64,000 nucleotides of DNA, from contig CM042010.1 in assembly GCA_023525715.1 (NCBI GenBank), forward strand, positions 86,120,116 to 86,184,115, given 5' to 3'. This document shows positions 31,711 through 42,350 of this stretch, piece after piece. The DNA comes from Cichorium intybus (taxonomy: Eukaryota; Streptophyta; Magnoliopsida; Asterales; Asteraceae). The notes beneath the pieces are model-generated. The model was given only the letters and a program-made list of their open reading frames with translations, was not told the origin of the DNA and ran no database searches. Within the stretch, counting starts at the first letter, position 1; each line of letters starts with the position of its first letter. A program made the position numbers and the translations under genes.

Positions 31711-32699
31711 TGTAAGACCCGTTCCGCCGAGTCGCGGCCCGAAGGAATCCGCGGCGCGGCTTTAGGAACAATCTAGAATCGCGAAGGATTTGTACGCGCG
31801 GCGCGGTTCTAAAGATCCCGCGACGCGATGTGCCTCTAAAGTGAAAAACCCTAATTCGGATTTAAACGCCTATATAAAGGGACCCAGCCCTAGGGTTCGT
31901 GTTTTTGGGAGTTTTCTGGAGCAGAGACGTCTGGTTTCAGCAGAGACTCTTTGGTTCCAAGGCTTTGGAGGTTTGAAGAAAGAGATACAACGTGGGGAAA
32001 GGCTGTAGTTGATCGGGTGCATTTCTCTGTTTTCCAAAAGCAAGGTGTGTGGACGAGCTATTGGAGATATTAAAGTATATCTGGGCGGTTACGAATCAGG
32101 TGAGTATCCTCACCTTACTATATGATGTTGCATGTTAGGCATCTTGTGTGTTGTTTACAGTTATATGATTTGCTCTATATCTGTGGTTATTGTTGTTGGG
32201 CTCAGTACTGATGTGTATCCCCTCGTAGCTGTTGTATGGCGAGTTGGACTATTGCCTTGTCCCATAGCTGTTGTATGATGGGTTGGGCCATAACCGGGAA
32301 CCCATAGCTGTTGTATGATGGGTAGAACCTTCCCATGTCCATAACTGTTGTATGATGGACGCCCGTAGCTGTTGTATGGCGGGTAGGGTCGGGTCGTTCT
32401 CGAGGACGGGTTGTTTAATGTGTGGGCATGTATGGTAACTTGTGGACTCACTAAGCTTTAAGCTTACCTGTTGATTTTATAACATTTCAGGTAATTCAAA
32501 GGATAAAGGGAAGGGCAAGGCTTGACGGCAGCGCGTCGCATTCAAGAGATTGATGTCAATGAACTATTTTAGTATTTTCAAATGTTTCCGCTGTTGGTTT
32601 AAGTAATATGACGAACAGTTTTATGTTTTTAGAATAAATGTTTTATTGAAACCTTGGTGATGAATGATTTTTAAAATTTTTGAAATTTAGGGCGTTACA
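31711..32699 (+). mobile_element. chromovirus 5' LTR
   Basis: TGTAAGACCCGTTCCGCC to GGGCGTTACA. TATA box TATATAAA at 31,871-31,878, followed by GGGACCCAGCCCTAGGG. The U3 part has three CGCG-rich words (CCGCGGCGCGGC 31,749; ACGCGCGGCGCGG 31,794; CCGCGACGCGATG 31,818). A five-copy array of hairpin-like units lies at about 32,220-32,385. Confidence 0.93.
32220..32385 (+). repeat. array of hairpin-like units in the chromovirus LTR
   Basis: Five copies of a unit like CCCATAGCTGTTGTATGATG (ending ATGGG) at about 30-40 bp spacing. Each unit is bounded by CCCAT/ATGGG (or CCCGT/GCGGG, TCCAT/ATGGA), with paired changes keeping the arms complementary. The same array is in the 3' LTR (38,484-38,650) and, in diverged form, in the minus-strand LTR at 47,227-47,455. 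Confidence 0.8.
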
Positions 32700-32702
32700 A
32701 AT

Positions 32703-32715
32703 TGGTATCAGAGCC
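32703..32715 (+). promoter_or_regulatory. chromovirus primer binding site
   Basis: TGGTATCAGAGCC, three bases after the 5' LTR end, is complementary to the 3' end of initiator tRNA-Met, the usual plant chromovirus primer. Confidence 0.92.
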
Positions 32716-33483
32716 TTGGTTTGAGGGATTTGGATGAACTGTATTGGGAATCCAAACTCAAACTTAGGACTGAGCGATTTTGTTTAGAAAATGTTTTTGG
32801 AAGGTTAAATTAAAGTAAAAGAAGATGCGATGCGAACCGTCAGCCGAGCTCAAGTAAGTTTTGTGATTCCCAATTACCCATCCGAAGTTTGTGTTATGTG
32901 ATAAAATTTATTGTGCTAGAATGTAAAGTTGCCTGGATAATATACTCTGTAGACTGATTTGTGCCATATGTGCTGCTTTGGAATTTTATGCTACTGTCGT
33001 TAGGTTGCTTAGTGAATGCTGGTAGGTTATATGCAATTAGGGTAAGATAGCCTGAGAATTTTTGGTCTGGCCTTACTGGCTGTTCCTTGTTTGGTTGTGA
33101 CTCTAGGGTAGGATCAGTTATTCAAACGTCTATCTTATTCCCGATTGTATACGGCTGTGCGTCCGTGAGGCGACTCGACGACATTAGCAGTAGTTCTCGT
33201 AGGCACGTGTGAGATGGAGAGTTAGATCAAAAGATTAGGCACCACGGTGCCTGACCGCAGGAGTCATAGAAAATGGTTTAGTATGTGTGTGACATTTTAG
33301 GAGGATGATTGACGAACTTTGAACAAGGGCGAATAGGTGTGGAAGGTAGTACCAGGCCAGTATTACCGAAAGCACAGGATTCACGCTTGAGTCAAGAGTA
33401 GTCAACCGAAGTCCTAGAAAGTCAAGTAGTTGGGTAGATAGGAGTGACTCGAGTATTGATAATAGAACTATGCGCATTTCAGA
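32716..33483 (+). other. chromovirus leader
   Basis: Untranslated leader between PBS and gag. It contains GATGCGATGCGAACCGTCAG (32,824), also present in the leader at 46,770 on the minus strand, showing family relationship. No gene seen. Confidence 0.8.
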
Positions 33484-34358
33484 ATGGCAGTCACTCGAAG
33501 TAACGGTGGACCAGATGCGGGTGCCTCGAGTGGGGGAGGACCGACTGATGAAAATCTCCGTAACATGATAGCGGAGGAGGTTTCGCGTGAAGTGTTGGCT
33601 GCGATACCTCAGTTCTTTGGTACGATTAAGGCTGAGCTATGGGCAATGCTCGAGGAACGACTGGCTACTCAGGGCACATCACGTGCTAGGGATGCAAGTT
33701 ATAAGGACTTTTCAGCTAGTTCGCCTCCGATGTTCGATGGGGGCAGGGATCCGATTGTTAGCATGCGGTGGATTTCCGCGGTGGAGGGTGCTTTCCGCAC
33801 ATGTTCCTGCCCTGAGAACTCCAAGGTAACATTTACGGTGAATCTTCTAAGAGAGGGTGCAAAAGATTGGTGGGAAATACGAACGAAAGATCTTACTCCT
33901 GCTCAGTTGGATGCCATTACATGGTCGCAGTTTAAGGAACAGTTCAAACTAGAGTATGTTCCACAGGTGGAAATGGAACGCTTGGCGCAGGAATACCTAA
34001 ATCTGACCCAGACTACTGAGACGGTGATGGAGATCACCAAAAAGTTTAATGAGCGAGCACTCTTCTGTCCAGAGTTTGCGGCAACCAAGCGCATGAGGAT
34101 GACACGATACTTGGCGATGCTTTACACAGACATTCGGGAATTTGTGTTTGCTGCTAGGCACCAAACTCTTACTGATATGATAGCGGCCGCTCGGGCCTGA
34201 GAGTTGGAACTGGAAACCCAACAAAAGCAGAAGCGTCCGGCGCCTACTCAGACTCAGCAGGTGTCGAAGAAATTTCGAGGGGCAGATCAGGAAAAGCAAG
34301 GGCAAAGGAGCCAGGTAAGTGTGGTAAATGTGGAAGGAATCATGAGGGGCGTTGCTGG
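33484..34358 (+). pseudogene. chromovirus gag
   Basis: Starts at ATG 33,484 (MAVTRSNGGPDAGASSGGG). The gag domain is clear: FDGGRDPIVSMRWISAVEGA, NLLREGAKDWWEIRTKDL, WSQFKEQFKLEYVPQVEMER and ERALFCPEFAATKRMRM. A TGA at 34,198-34,200 (RA-stop-ELE, consistent with CGA to TGA) ends the frame. A 1-base shift between 34,200 and 34,311 moves the downstream zinc knuckles into another frame. Gag binds and packages element RNA. Confidence 0.9.
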
Positions 34359-34775
34359 GTGTTAATATGCCATAAGTGTGGAAAGGAGGGCCACTATGCT
34401 AAAGATTGTCGGCAAGAGGTCAAGATTTGTTTTAATTGTAATCAGGTAGGACACTTCAAGGCCCAATGTCCCCGTCTGACTCAGGGAGTGGTTCAGAATC
34501 CGGCACCCACTACACTCCGGATTACCGATGGTAGGCAGGGGAAAGGGGAAGCCCCTAAGACCAAGGGTCGAGCATTCGTCATGACCGCCGAGGAGGCACA
34601 GGATGCGCCCGACGTCGTCACGGGAACATTCTTAGTCAACTCTACGCCTACCTTTGCACTATTTGATTCGGGTGCTAGTCATTCTTTTGTGTCTGCCGCA
34701 TTGGGAAAGAGTTTCGGTATTGCTTTAGGAACTCTTTAGCGGCCGTTAGAAGTAGAAATTGCGGATGATAAAACC
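34311..34775 (+). pseudogene. chromovirus gag zinc knuckles and protease
   Basis: Zinc-binding motifs CHKCGKEGHYAKDC and CFNCNQVGHFKAQC (C-x2-C-x4-H-x4-C, 34,365-34,475), preceded by a third, CGKCGRNHEGRC. Then the retropepsin active site ALFDSGASHSFVSAALG (D-S-G-A, about 34,658-34,708). A TAG at 34,737 interrupts the protease; the frame continues unchanged after it (VEIADDKTVQATSVYRGCEV). Confidence 0.9.
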
Positions 34776-35789
34776 GTGCAAGCGACTAGTGTTTATCGGG
34801 GATGCGAAGTAGTGATTCAAGGAATAAAGTTTCCGATCGATCTCATCCCTATACCGTTGAGTGACTCTCGAGTCATCATCGGTATGGATTGGATGGGTCA
34901 GCATAAATCATGGATTGATTGTAAGAACAAGAGAGTGTGGATTCAAACCCCAAGTGGGGGAGATCTGGTTGTGCAGGGCGAGAGAAAGAATCGAGGCACG
35001 GTTTTCTGTTCAGCTGCTAGGGCACGCAGACATTTTCAGCATGGAGGTTCAGGATTTGTGGCTTATGTTGTAGACACACGAGAAAGGAAGCCACAGCAGA
35101 AAGCAGGTGATATACCAGTGGTTCGGGATTTTCCTGATGTTTTTCCCGAGGACCTGCCTGGCGTACCGCCAGAAAGACAGGTGGAATTTAAGATCGACTT
35201 AACTCCCGGTGCGGCTCCAGTAGCTAAAGCACCGTATCGTCTTGCACCTCCAGAGATGTTGGAGTTGTCTATTCAAGTTCGGGAATTATTAGATAAGGGA
35301 TTTATTCGACCCAGTTGCTCACCGTGGGGAGCGCCTATTTTGTTTGTTAAGAAGAAGGATGGTTCCAATAGGATGTGCATAGATTATCGTGAGCTGAACA
35401 AGCTTACGGTGAAGAATCGATATCCATTACCTCGCATCGCCGACTTATTCGATCAACTGCAGGGCGCCTCGTGGTTCTTAAAAATTGATTTGCGGTCAGG
35501 ATACCATCAAATGCGAGTACGGGAGGAAGGCATCCCGAAAACGGCTTTTAGGACGAGGTACGACCACTTTGAGTTTGTAGTGATGCCGTTTGGACTGACC
35601 AATGCCCCTGCAGCTTTTATGGATTTAATGAATCGAGTGTGTCGACCAATGTTGGATCGATCAGTTATAGTTTTCATTGACGACATCTTAGTCTACTCTC
35701 GGAGCAGGGAGCAACATGAACAACACTTAAAGGAAGTATTTAGAAACCTTAAGGAAGGAGAAGCTTTATGCAAAATTATCCAAGTGTGA
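34776..35789 (+). pseudogene. chromovirus protease C-terminus and reverse transcriptase
   Basis: IIGMDWMGQHKSWIDCKN ends the protease. The RT follows: VVRDFPDVFPEDLPGVPPER, RPSCSPWGAPILFVKKKDGS, CIDYRELNKLTVKNRYPLPR, FLKIDLRSGYHQMRVREE (first catalytic Asp), FVVMPFGLTNAPAAFMDLMN and VIVFIDDILVYSRS (the FIDD form of YXDD). Key residues are intact. A 1-base insertion at about 35,745 (AAACCTTAAGG) shifts the frame and gives an early end at 35,789; pol continues in the next frame at about 35,748. Confidence 0.92.
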
Positions 35790-36893
35790 CTTTTGGTTAC
35801 AGGAGGTTCAGTTTTTGGGTCACATTGTAAATGAGCAAGGAATCATGGTAGACCCGGCTAAGGTGGAGGCTGTGATGCGGTGGGAGGTTCCGAAGACTCC
35901 CTCTGAAATTAGAAGTTTCTTGGGTCTGGCTGGTTATTATCGCCGTTTCATCCAAGAGTTCTCAAAGATTGCGGTACCTTTGACTCGACTAACTAAGAAA
36001 AATGCTGCTTTTCGATGGGGTGAGGAGCAGCAGCAGGATTTTGAGACATTGCGGCGGAAATTGTGTGAAGCTCCGGTTTTGACGTTGCCTGAAGGCATGG
36101 AGGACATGGTAGTTTATTGCGATGCATCTATCTCGGGATTGGGGGCAGTCTTGATGCAACGAGGCAGGGTGATTGCTTACGCCTCGCGACAGTTGAAGCC
36201 CCATGAAGCTAACTACCCTACTGATGACTTGGAATTGAGAGCGGTGGTCTTCGCTCTCAAGATTTGGAGGCACTATTTGTATGGAGTGAAGTGCACCATC
36301 TTCACGGACCACAAGAGTTTGAAGTACCTGATGGATCAGGCAAACCTCAATATCAGACAGAGAAGATGGTTGCATGTATTGAAAGACTATGATTGTGAGA
36401 TACACTACCACCCTGGAAAGGCCAATGTGGTAGCGAATGCGTTAAGTCGTAAGGCTTCAGGTGCACCCCTTCGGGGCGTTTGTCTAAGGATGACAATTGT
36501 GACACCGCTGCTTGAGCTGATTAGGAAAGCCCAGGTGGAAGCAAGCAAGAGCGAGAATCAGAAAGGTGAGAGAATTGTGGGTCAGTTGGCAGCTATGGTC
36601 AAAGATAGTAGGGATTTGTTAACTTGCCATGAGAGAATTTGGGTACCGAAGCTGGGCGGGGTTCGTCAAACCCTATTGGAGGAGGCACATAAATCCAGGT
36701 TCTCTATCCACCCTGGAGCAACTAAAATGTATAGGGATCTGCGCGAATATTATTGGTGGCCAGGCATGAAGAGGGAAGTAGCTTGGTTTGTCGAAAGATG
36801 CATGACCTGTCGTAAGGTCAAGGCCGAGCACCAACGGCCTCATGGTAAGTTGCAGCCTCTTGAGATCCCAGATGGAAATGGGAGCATGTCACA
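35748..36893 (+). pseudogene. chromovirus RT connection, RNase H and integrase N-terminus
   Basis: Continuation of pol: FWLQEVQFLGHIV (about 35,790), SEIRSFLGLAGYYRRFIQEF, then RNase H with VYCDASISGLGAVLMQRG (36,112), DLELRAVVFALKIWRHYLYG (catalytic Glu, about 36,230) and CTIFTDHKSLKYL (36,293). Next KANVVANALSRK and the integrase zinc-binding domain HKSRFSIHPGATKMYRDLRE with CMTCRKVKAEHQ (36,690-36,835). A 1-base loss at about 36,870 (CCAGATGGAAATGG) shifts the frame again just before the integrase core. Confidence 0.92.
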
Positions 36894-37979
36894 ATGGATT
36901 TCATCACGAAGTTGCCAAGGACCCCTCGTCATATGAGCACTATTTGGGTTATCATGGATAGGTTGACTAAAAGTGCTCATTTCCTCCCCATCCAAGAGAC
37001 TTACTCTGCAAAGGAATTGGCTAAGGTCTACGTAGATGAGATTATCTCTCGGCATGGTATACCGGTCTCGGTGATATCCGACCGGGATGTCCGATTTACG
37101 TCTAGGTTCTGGAAGAAGTTTCTTGAGGAATTAGGCACTCGCCTTCATTTCAGCACAGCATATCATCCTCAGACGGATGGGCAGAGTGAAAGGACGATTC
37201 AAACGTTGGAGGATATGCTTAGGGCATGTGTCATCGATTTTGGCGGGAGTTGGGATTCCCACCTCCCTTTAGCTGAGTTTTCTTACAATAACAGTTATCA
37301 CGCGAGCATTGGTAGGGCTCCCTTTGAAATGTTGTATGGAAGGAAATGTCGGACACCTATTTGCTGGGGCGAGGTTGGCCAGCAGGTATTGGGTAGTACT
37401 GAGGTGGTGCTCAAGACAACTGAGTTAATTCAGAAGGTTCGGGAGAGATTGTTAACCACTCAAAGTCGACAGAAAAGTTATACGGATAGGCGACGGTCCG
37501 ATCTCGAGTTTCAAGTTGGGGATTATGTTCTTCTTAAGGTGTCACCTTGGAAGGGAGTTATTCGTTTTAGGAAGCGAGGAAAGCTTGGCCCTAGGTACAT
37601 TGGACCATATCGAATTGTCGCCCGTGTAGGTAAGGTAGCTTACCGGTTGGAGCTGCCCGAGCAACTTAGTCAGATTCACGACACGTTCCACGTTTCACAG
37701 CTCAGAAAGTGCGTTACTGAGGAATCTACAATAGTACCTTTGGAGGATATTCAATTAGATGAACGCCTAAATTATGTGGAGCGACCAATTGCCATCATTG
37801 AAAAGAAGATAAAGACTTTACGAAATAAAACAATAGGATTAGTTAAGGTTCAGTGGCAGCATCGAAAAGGGTCCGAATGGACTTGGGAACCGGAGGAAGA
37901 AATGCAGAGGCATTATCCAGAATTATCTACCGGTACGGATTTCGGGGACGAAATCCAGTTAAGTGGGGGAGAATTGTAA
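36872..37979 (+). pseudogene. chromovirus integrase core, GPY/F region and chromodomain
   Basis: Open from about 36,872 to TAA 37,979. Catalytic residues: MDFITKLPRTP (first Asp, 36,894), VSVISDRDVRFTSRFW (second Asp, 37,069) and HPQTDGQSERTIQTLEDMLR (Glu, 37,165). GPRYIGPYRIVARVGKVAYR (about 37,590) is the GPY/F module. The end (YVERPIAIIEKKI ... VKVQWQHRKGSEWTWEPEEE, 37,770-37,905) is a chromodomain, which in chromoviruses directs integration to heterochromatin (family knowledge). This part is uninterrupted. The stop codon TAA lies in the first bases of the 3' LTR. Confidence 0.93.
37961..37974 (+). promoter_or_regulatory. chromovirus polypurine tract
   Basis: AAGTGGGGGAGAAT directly before the 3' LTR; primes plus-strand DNA synthesis. 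It overlaps the last codons of pol. Confidence 0.92.
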
Positions 37980-38963
37980 GACCCGTTCCGCCGAGTCGCG
38001 GCCCGAAGGAATCCGCGGCGCGGCTTTAGGAAGAATCTAGAATCGCGAAGGATTTGTACGCGCGGCGCGGTTCTAAAGATCCCGCGACGCGGTGTGCCTC
38101 TAAAGTGAAAAACCCTAATTCGGATTTAAACGCCTATATAAAGGGACCCAGCCCTAGGGTTCGTGTTTTTGGGAGTTTTCTGGAGCAGAGACGTCTGGTT
38201 TCAGCAGAGACTCTTTGGTTCCAAGGCTTTGGAGGTTTGAAGAAAGAGATACAACGTGGGGAAAGGCTGTAGTTGATCGGGTGCATTTCTCTGTTTTCCA
38301 AAAGCAAGGTGTGTGGACGAGCTATTGGAGATATTAAAGTATATCTGGGCGGTTACGAATCAGGTGAGTATCCTCACCTTACTATATGATGTTGCATGTT
38401 AGGCATCTTGTGTGTTGTTTACAGTTATATGATTTGCTCTATATCTGTGGTTATTGTTGTTGGGCTTAGTACTGATGAATGTCCCCTCGTAGCTGTTGTA
38501 TGGCGAGTTGGACTATTGCCTTGTCCCATAGCTGTTGTATGATGGGCTGGGCCATAACCGGGAACCCATAGCTGTTGTATGATGGGTAGAACCTTCCCAT
38601 GTCCATAACTGTTGTATGATGGACGCCCGTAGCTGTTGTATGGCGGGTAGGGTCGGGTCGTTCTCGAGGACGGGTTGTTTAATGTGTGGGCATGTATGGT
38701 AACTTGTGGACTCACTAAGCTTTAAGCTTACCTGTTGATTTTATAACATTTCAGGTAATTCAAAGGATAAAGGGAAGGGCAAGGCTTGACGGCAGCGCGT
38801 CGCATTCAAGAGATTGATGTCAATGAACTATTTTAGTATTTTCAAATGTTTCCGCTGTTGGTTTAAGTAATATGACGAACAGTTTTATGTTTTTAGAATA
38901 AATGTTTTATTGAAACCTTGGTGATGAATGATTTTTAAAATTTTTGAAATTTAGGGCGTTACA
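37975..38963 (+). mobile_element. chromovirus 3' LTR
   Basis: 989 bp, TGTAAGACCC to GCGTTACA, same length as the 5' LTR with seven visible substitutions (one near each of 38,036 and 38,091, one at about 38,466, three clustered at 38,476-38,480, one at about 38,547). TATA box TATATAAA at 38,135-38,142; hairpin array at 38,484-38,650. Confidence 0.93.
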
Positions 38964-38992
38964 TGAATGCACTCCGCCAACAGTTCCACCTT
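38964..38992 (+). other. TSD and filler DNA, right part
   Basis: TGAAT (target duplication) then GCACTCCGCCAACAGTTCCA plus CCTT, a copy of the Athila gag leader (19,255-19,277), joined directly to the middle of an Athila LTR. It is the right half of the rearrangement junction that starts at 31,686. Confidence 0.65.
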
Positions 38993-39331
38993 TCGGTATT
39001 TTGGTGTTTGAATGCTTGATTGCTTTCGGATTTATCTTGTTTGTTTCTAATTTTGAATATTACTTCTGATTTCAGTAAGCAAATTAGGTTAGATTTTAGT
39101 TTAAGTTTCATTTAGTTTATGCTTTGTTCTGGATTTGGATTGGAATTGTGTTATTGGATTATTTTTGGGAAAGTAGAGGTTAGTCCCTCCGGCTGTAGCG
39201 TGACACTACAGTTGGCAAGCTATCGTCTTAACTTAACCACGAAACTCCTGTGGATCGATCCTGACTACCATTGTACTAGTGAGAGTGAGGTATTTTACTA
39301 TTTTTGACCGCACGACGACCTAGGCGTGTTA
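38992..39331 (+). mobile_element. Athila LTR fragment (right end of the composite element)
   Basis: It matches the second LTR from TTCGGTATTTTGGTG (30,803) to the end, and ends GGCGTGTTA followed by TSD TGCCT (39,332-39,336). The first about 630 bp of the LTR, including the TATA box, are missing. Confidence 0.87.
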
Positions 39332-42300
39332 TGCCTCTGCATTTCTTCTTCCAGTCTTCACATCCATCCTAAAATTCTACCGTGACACCCAAGACCCTCT
39401 TCTATGCCAATCTCTTTATTCCACAATACCTTAGTCTTGACCTCTAGCATTACCAACGTTTGCTCAATATCACCAACGTTCGCTTCACAATATCTCTCCC
39501 AATCGCACGATAGAGGACTCGTCGCATTGGACAGTCTCAACTGAGAAATCTAGAAGTTGATATGAGTATGACTAAACCATGGATTCCCTTTTCTACACTA
39601 ACAATGACTAGGTATACACGAGGTCCCTCTTGTCCCATACCGGATACCTTAACGACAAAACTCTAACCTATAAACTAAGGTCCTAACGCTGCCTAACTTC
39701 ATGATTCTTCTTTCTACTCAAAACAGTCTGCAATCTCTTCCTAAACACGACAAAAGTCCTGACACCTTCTCTCGTACGACCTCTTGCATAAGACACCATC
39801 GCTCACTTGCTAACCATTTTCATAAAAGAACTCTACTAACGTTGCATAGAAAAACCGCAGTTCCCACCAAGCTAAGAAAGTAACCCGGAAGAAACTCCTT
39901 CAAGCGTCTACATTAATCTCTCGATCCGGCAATCCATATAAGGGTGATATACAGCACTGAAACAAAGTTGAGTGTCGAAAACTTTACGACCCTTCTCGTA
40001 AACTCCTAAGGAATTGAACCTCCCTATCTAATATCATCCATCCAGAGTACCATATCGAGGTACCACCTCCCGAGCCTTAACATCATCCACTCTTCACAGA
40101 CAAGGTCACTATAATAGATCTAAATGAGCACTCTTGCTCCAACCGTCTGCAACATCCTAGATGGTAACAACATGCTGAGGGGTTCCCTAGTACTTACACT
40201 ATAAATCCACATAGACATGCTTCTAAATTCCACCTCAAAAATCTGCGGACACCATATTTGCTATAAGCCTGTTGGTGATTGGCCTTTACCTTCCCACCGA
40301 TCGAACATCTCTCCACATAACCATCCACATTTTCTTACCTGCCAGATTACCAATAATCCTATCAAATATCATGCACATCCATGTCAACCCCGAGAAAATG
40401 GAAAACTTGGCACAAACGCTTCGTTCGTTACTGCTCAAAGAGCCCCACCCATCTTTGATATCTAAAGTGACCATAATGAGTTAGCTAACCACTGCCAACC
40501 TCACTCCACTACCTTCATTTACCTGAACTATCTCCCTTAAGGCGTTCCCTTTCATAGCTACCCATCTAAACCCATGTCTTGAATCCGATCCGCCTGGCCT
40601 TCGGGTCAACCCGATCCGCCATTGGATTCTATTCCTACCAGCTAAGAAGCCATCAGCGAAACTAAGGTGTATCCACATCAAATTAATCCGGGGCACCTAT
40701 GAATGTGGAGAAGTCCACAAGCACCCCCATCCTACTGGACAACCAAAGGTACTAAACCTCAGCACCCGTATAACCATTATCTCTTCCAGTGCGGAACTCA
40801 TCCGCTCCAAAACTTGTCTGACCAATTAGCCCGCTGTAACCGTGTCTCGTACTTGTGGGAACACGACGTAGTATCGCTACAGTAAAGGACCTGACACTCC
40901 CGACCAGCACGAAGTACTCGCCGAAACACAACATAGTACCACCTCAACAGCGAATAGTACACTCCATCCTGTCAACACCTTTATCTCTCACCGGGGCACA
41001 ATGTGGCACAGCCGCGAACAGGGCACAGTACCGCGATACCCATGCGAGATACGAATCCTTCAAGTCGTAGAAACCTCCCTGGGTCACTATACCACTAAGT
41101 TATATTCATTCCCAACCTACGCTTTTCCTCGACCCTACAATCCTTTATATTTCCGATTAATATAACCCTTGTCATGTCTTGATCTCGTCACTGCTTAATA
41201 TGTTGCTTCCTTACTGATCATTTCCGATTGATAAACAATCTCACCAAAACGTTTCTTAATACCTCGTTTCAACCACTTCCTGACTTTCGCCCAGCGTTTC
41301 CTGCCTTGGAAGGCTTCTCGCCTCGCGATCCTTTCCTCCTTTCGAAACTATTGGCTAGTGCTCCTGAGACGTGCTGTCATATATGATAGATTCCTTATTT
41401 CGAAGACTCCTACCCCACATGTATCACTCTTGTTGAAGCCTAAAGTAGATTCCCGGTCTCTTAATAATTCCTCTGTGTCAATCCTTCTGAGTATCAGTCA
41501 TGCAAGCAGAACCTTGTATCCCGATTCACCATAGCTTTCGCATTCTTGCGGTCGAACCAACAGGTCAAGTCGTCTCCTCAATCTGGCATCTCATCTTCCC
41601 TGTTCTTCCCTTTTTATACCAAAACCCGAATTTCTCTCTCCCACGCCTTAACGGGAAAAGGCAGAACTCCTAAGGAGGTGACCATGCTTCCCTAGGGTGG
41701 CCAAGATCCTTGTCTCCTGGCAATGTACATAAAGTACGAACCGCATCCATAAAGTCGTAGAATTTCCTTCACTCAAAGCAGTGCCAAACACCTTTGCCCT
41801 AAGGTGAAAAGCTACTCGATGCATCAATTACCACTTACGAGTTACAGCAAGCAATGGGAGTAACTCCCATATTTCTCCTCAAAGCTACCACAACTTTCCC
41901 TCACCCCATGGGCCTTCGTCCCTGCCGAGTGAGCTCCCTACATCTCCAGTTTGTGGATATCCATCCCCACGCTGTTCATCCCTCATGGCCGATAATGTCA
42001 CACTGGGAGCCCTTCTTCCCCTTCCACTTCAGTCCCTCTTCTGGTTGTAATCTGTCCGAGAAGTCATCTTTTGTGGGTCTTCATCTCATACATCACACAC
42101 TGCATGCAGTCTCCACCATACATTGTACGCAATCTCCAATTACACTATTTCCTATTGGGTCGCAGGAACTCCATAGTCCAACAGCGCCAGCAGCTGGATG
42201 GACACTTCCAGCTCCTCGGTGACACAAGGCGACATGATGCCTTTATTAACAAGTCAGCACTTAAGTCAATCCAGATCCTCGTCCATCTCCCAAAAGGAAT

Positions 42301-42350
42301 ACACGATAATCCTCTGGAACGTATCTGGAGATTCCCAAGCCACAGTTTCT
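39332..42350 (-). pseudogene. degenerate minus-strand gypsy pol (right half)
   Basis: The first about 170 bases align, as reverse complement, with the chromodomain end of the intact chromovirus: GCATTTCTTCTTCCAGTC corresponds to 37,885-37,905, and the following sequence keeps step with 37,780-37,880, with many C/T differences. Further right the match becomes too weak for me to name domains; no long frame survives. The strand and length (about 3 kb) fit integrase, RNase H and RT of an old copy. The plus-strand frames at 41,854-42,222 and 42,198-42,488 have no recognisable protein content. The right boundary is approximate. Confidence 0.55.

Larger units (their letters stand above)
31711..38963 (+). 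mobile_element. chromovirus (Ty3/gypsy with chromodomain), TSD TGAAT
   Basis: A structurally complete element of 7,253 bp: two 989-bp LTRs, PBS, gag, protease, RT, RNase H, integrase with chromodomain, PPT. Exact TGAAT duplications flank it (31,706-31,710 and 38,964-38,968). I count seven substitutions and no indels between the LTRs (about 99.3% identity), so it is the youngest datable insertion here. The met-tRNA-type PBS and C-terminal chromodomain (TIGLVKVQWQHRKGSEWTWE) place it among plant chromoviruses, probably the Tekay/Del lineage. The genes carry several disabling changes. Confidence 0.92.
18217..39331 (+). mobile_element. composite Athila-type Ty3/gypsy element, TSD TGCCT
   Basis: Structure: 5' LTR (18,217-18,860), internal region with gag-pol and a third ORF, a second LTR (30,172-31,142), the beginning of a second internal region (31,143-31,690), then an LTR fragment (38,992-39,331). 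An exact TGCCT duplication flanks the whole (18,212-18,216 and 39,332-39,336), and the flanks rejoin into a gypsy pol. The PBS TGGCGCCGTTGTCGGGG is the tRNA-Asp-type site known for Athila/Tat elements. Two later insertions are nested inside: a solo LTR (20,318-22,207) and a chromovirus (31,711-38,963). The three-LTR layout suggests unequal recombination between two elements, followed by deletion. Confidence 0.85.

Noticed and set aside
31790..32008. 72-codon frame duplicated at 38,054-38,272
   Set aside because: It is inside both chromovirus LTRs; duplicated because the LTRs are, with no coding evidence.
32161..32451. 96-codon minus-strand frame with repeated YNSYG words, duplicated in the 3' LTR
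   Set aside because: Encoded by the antisense of the hairpin array; a repeat artefact.
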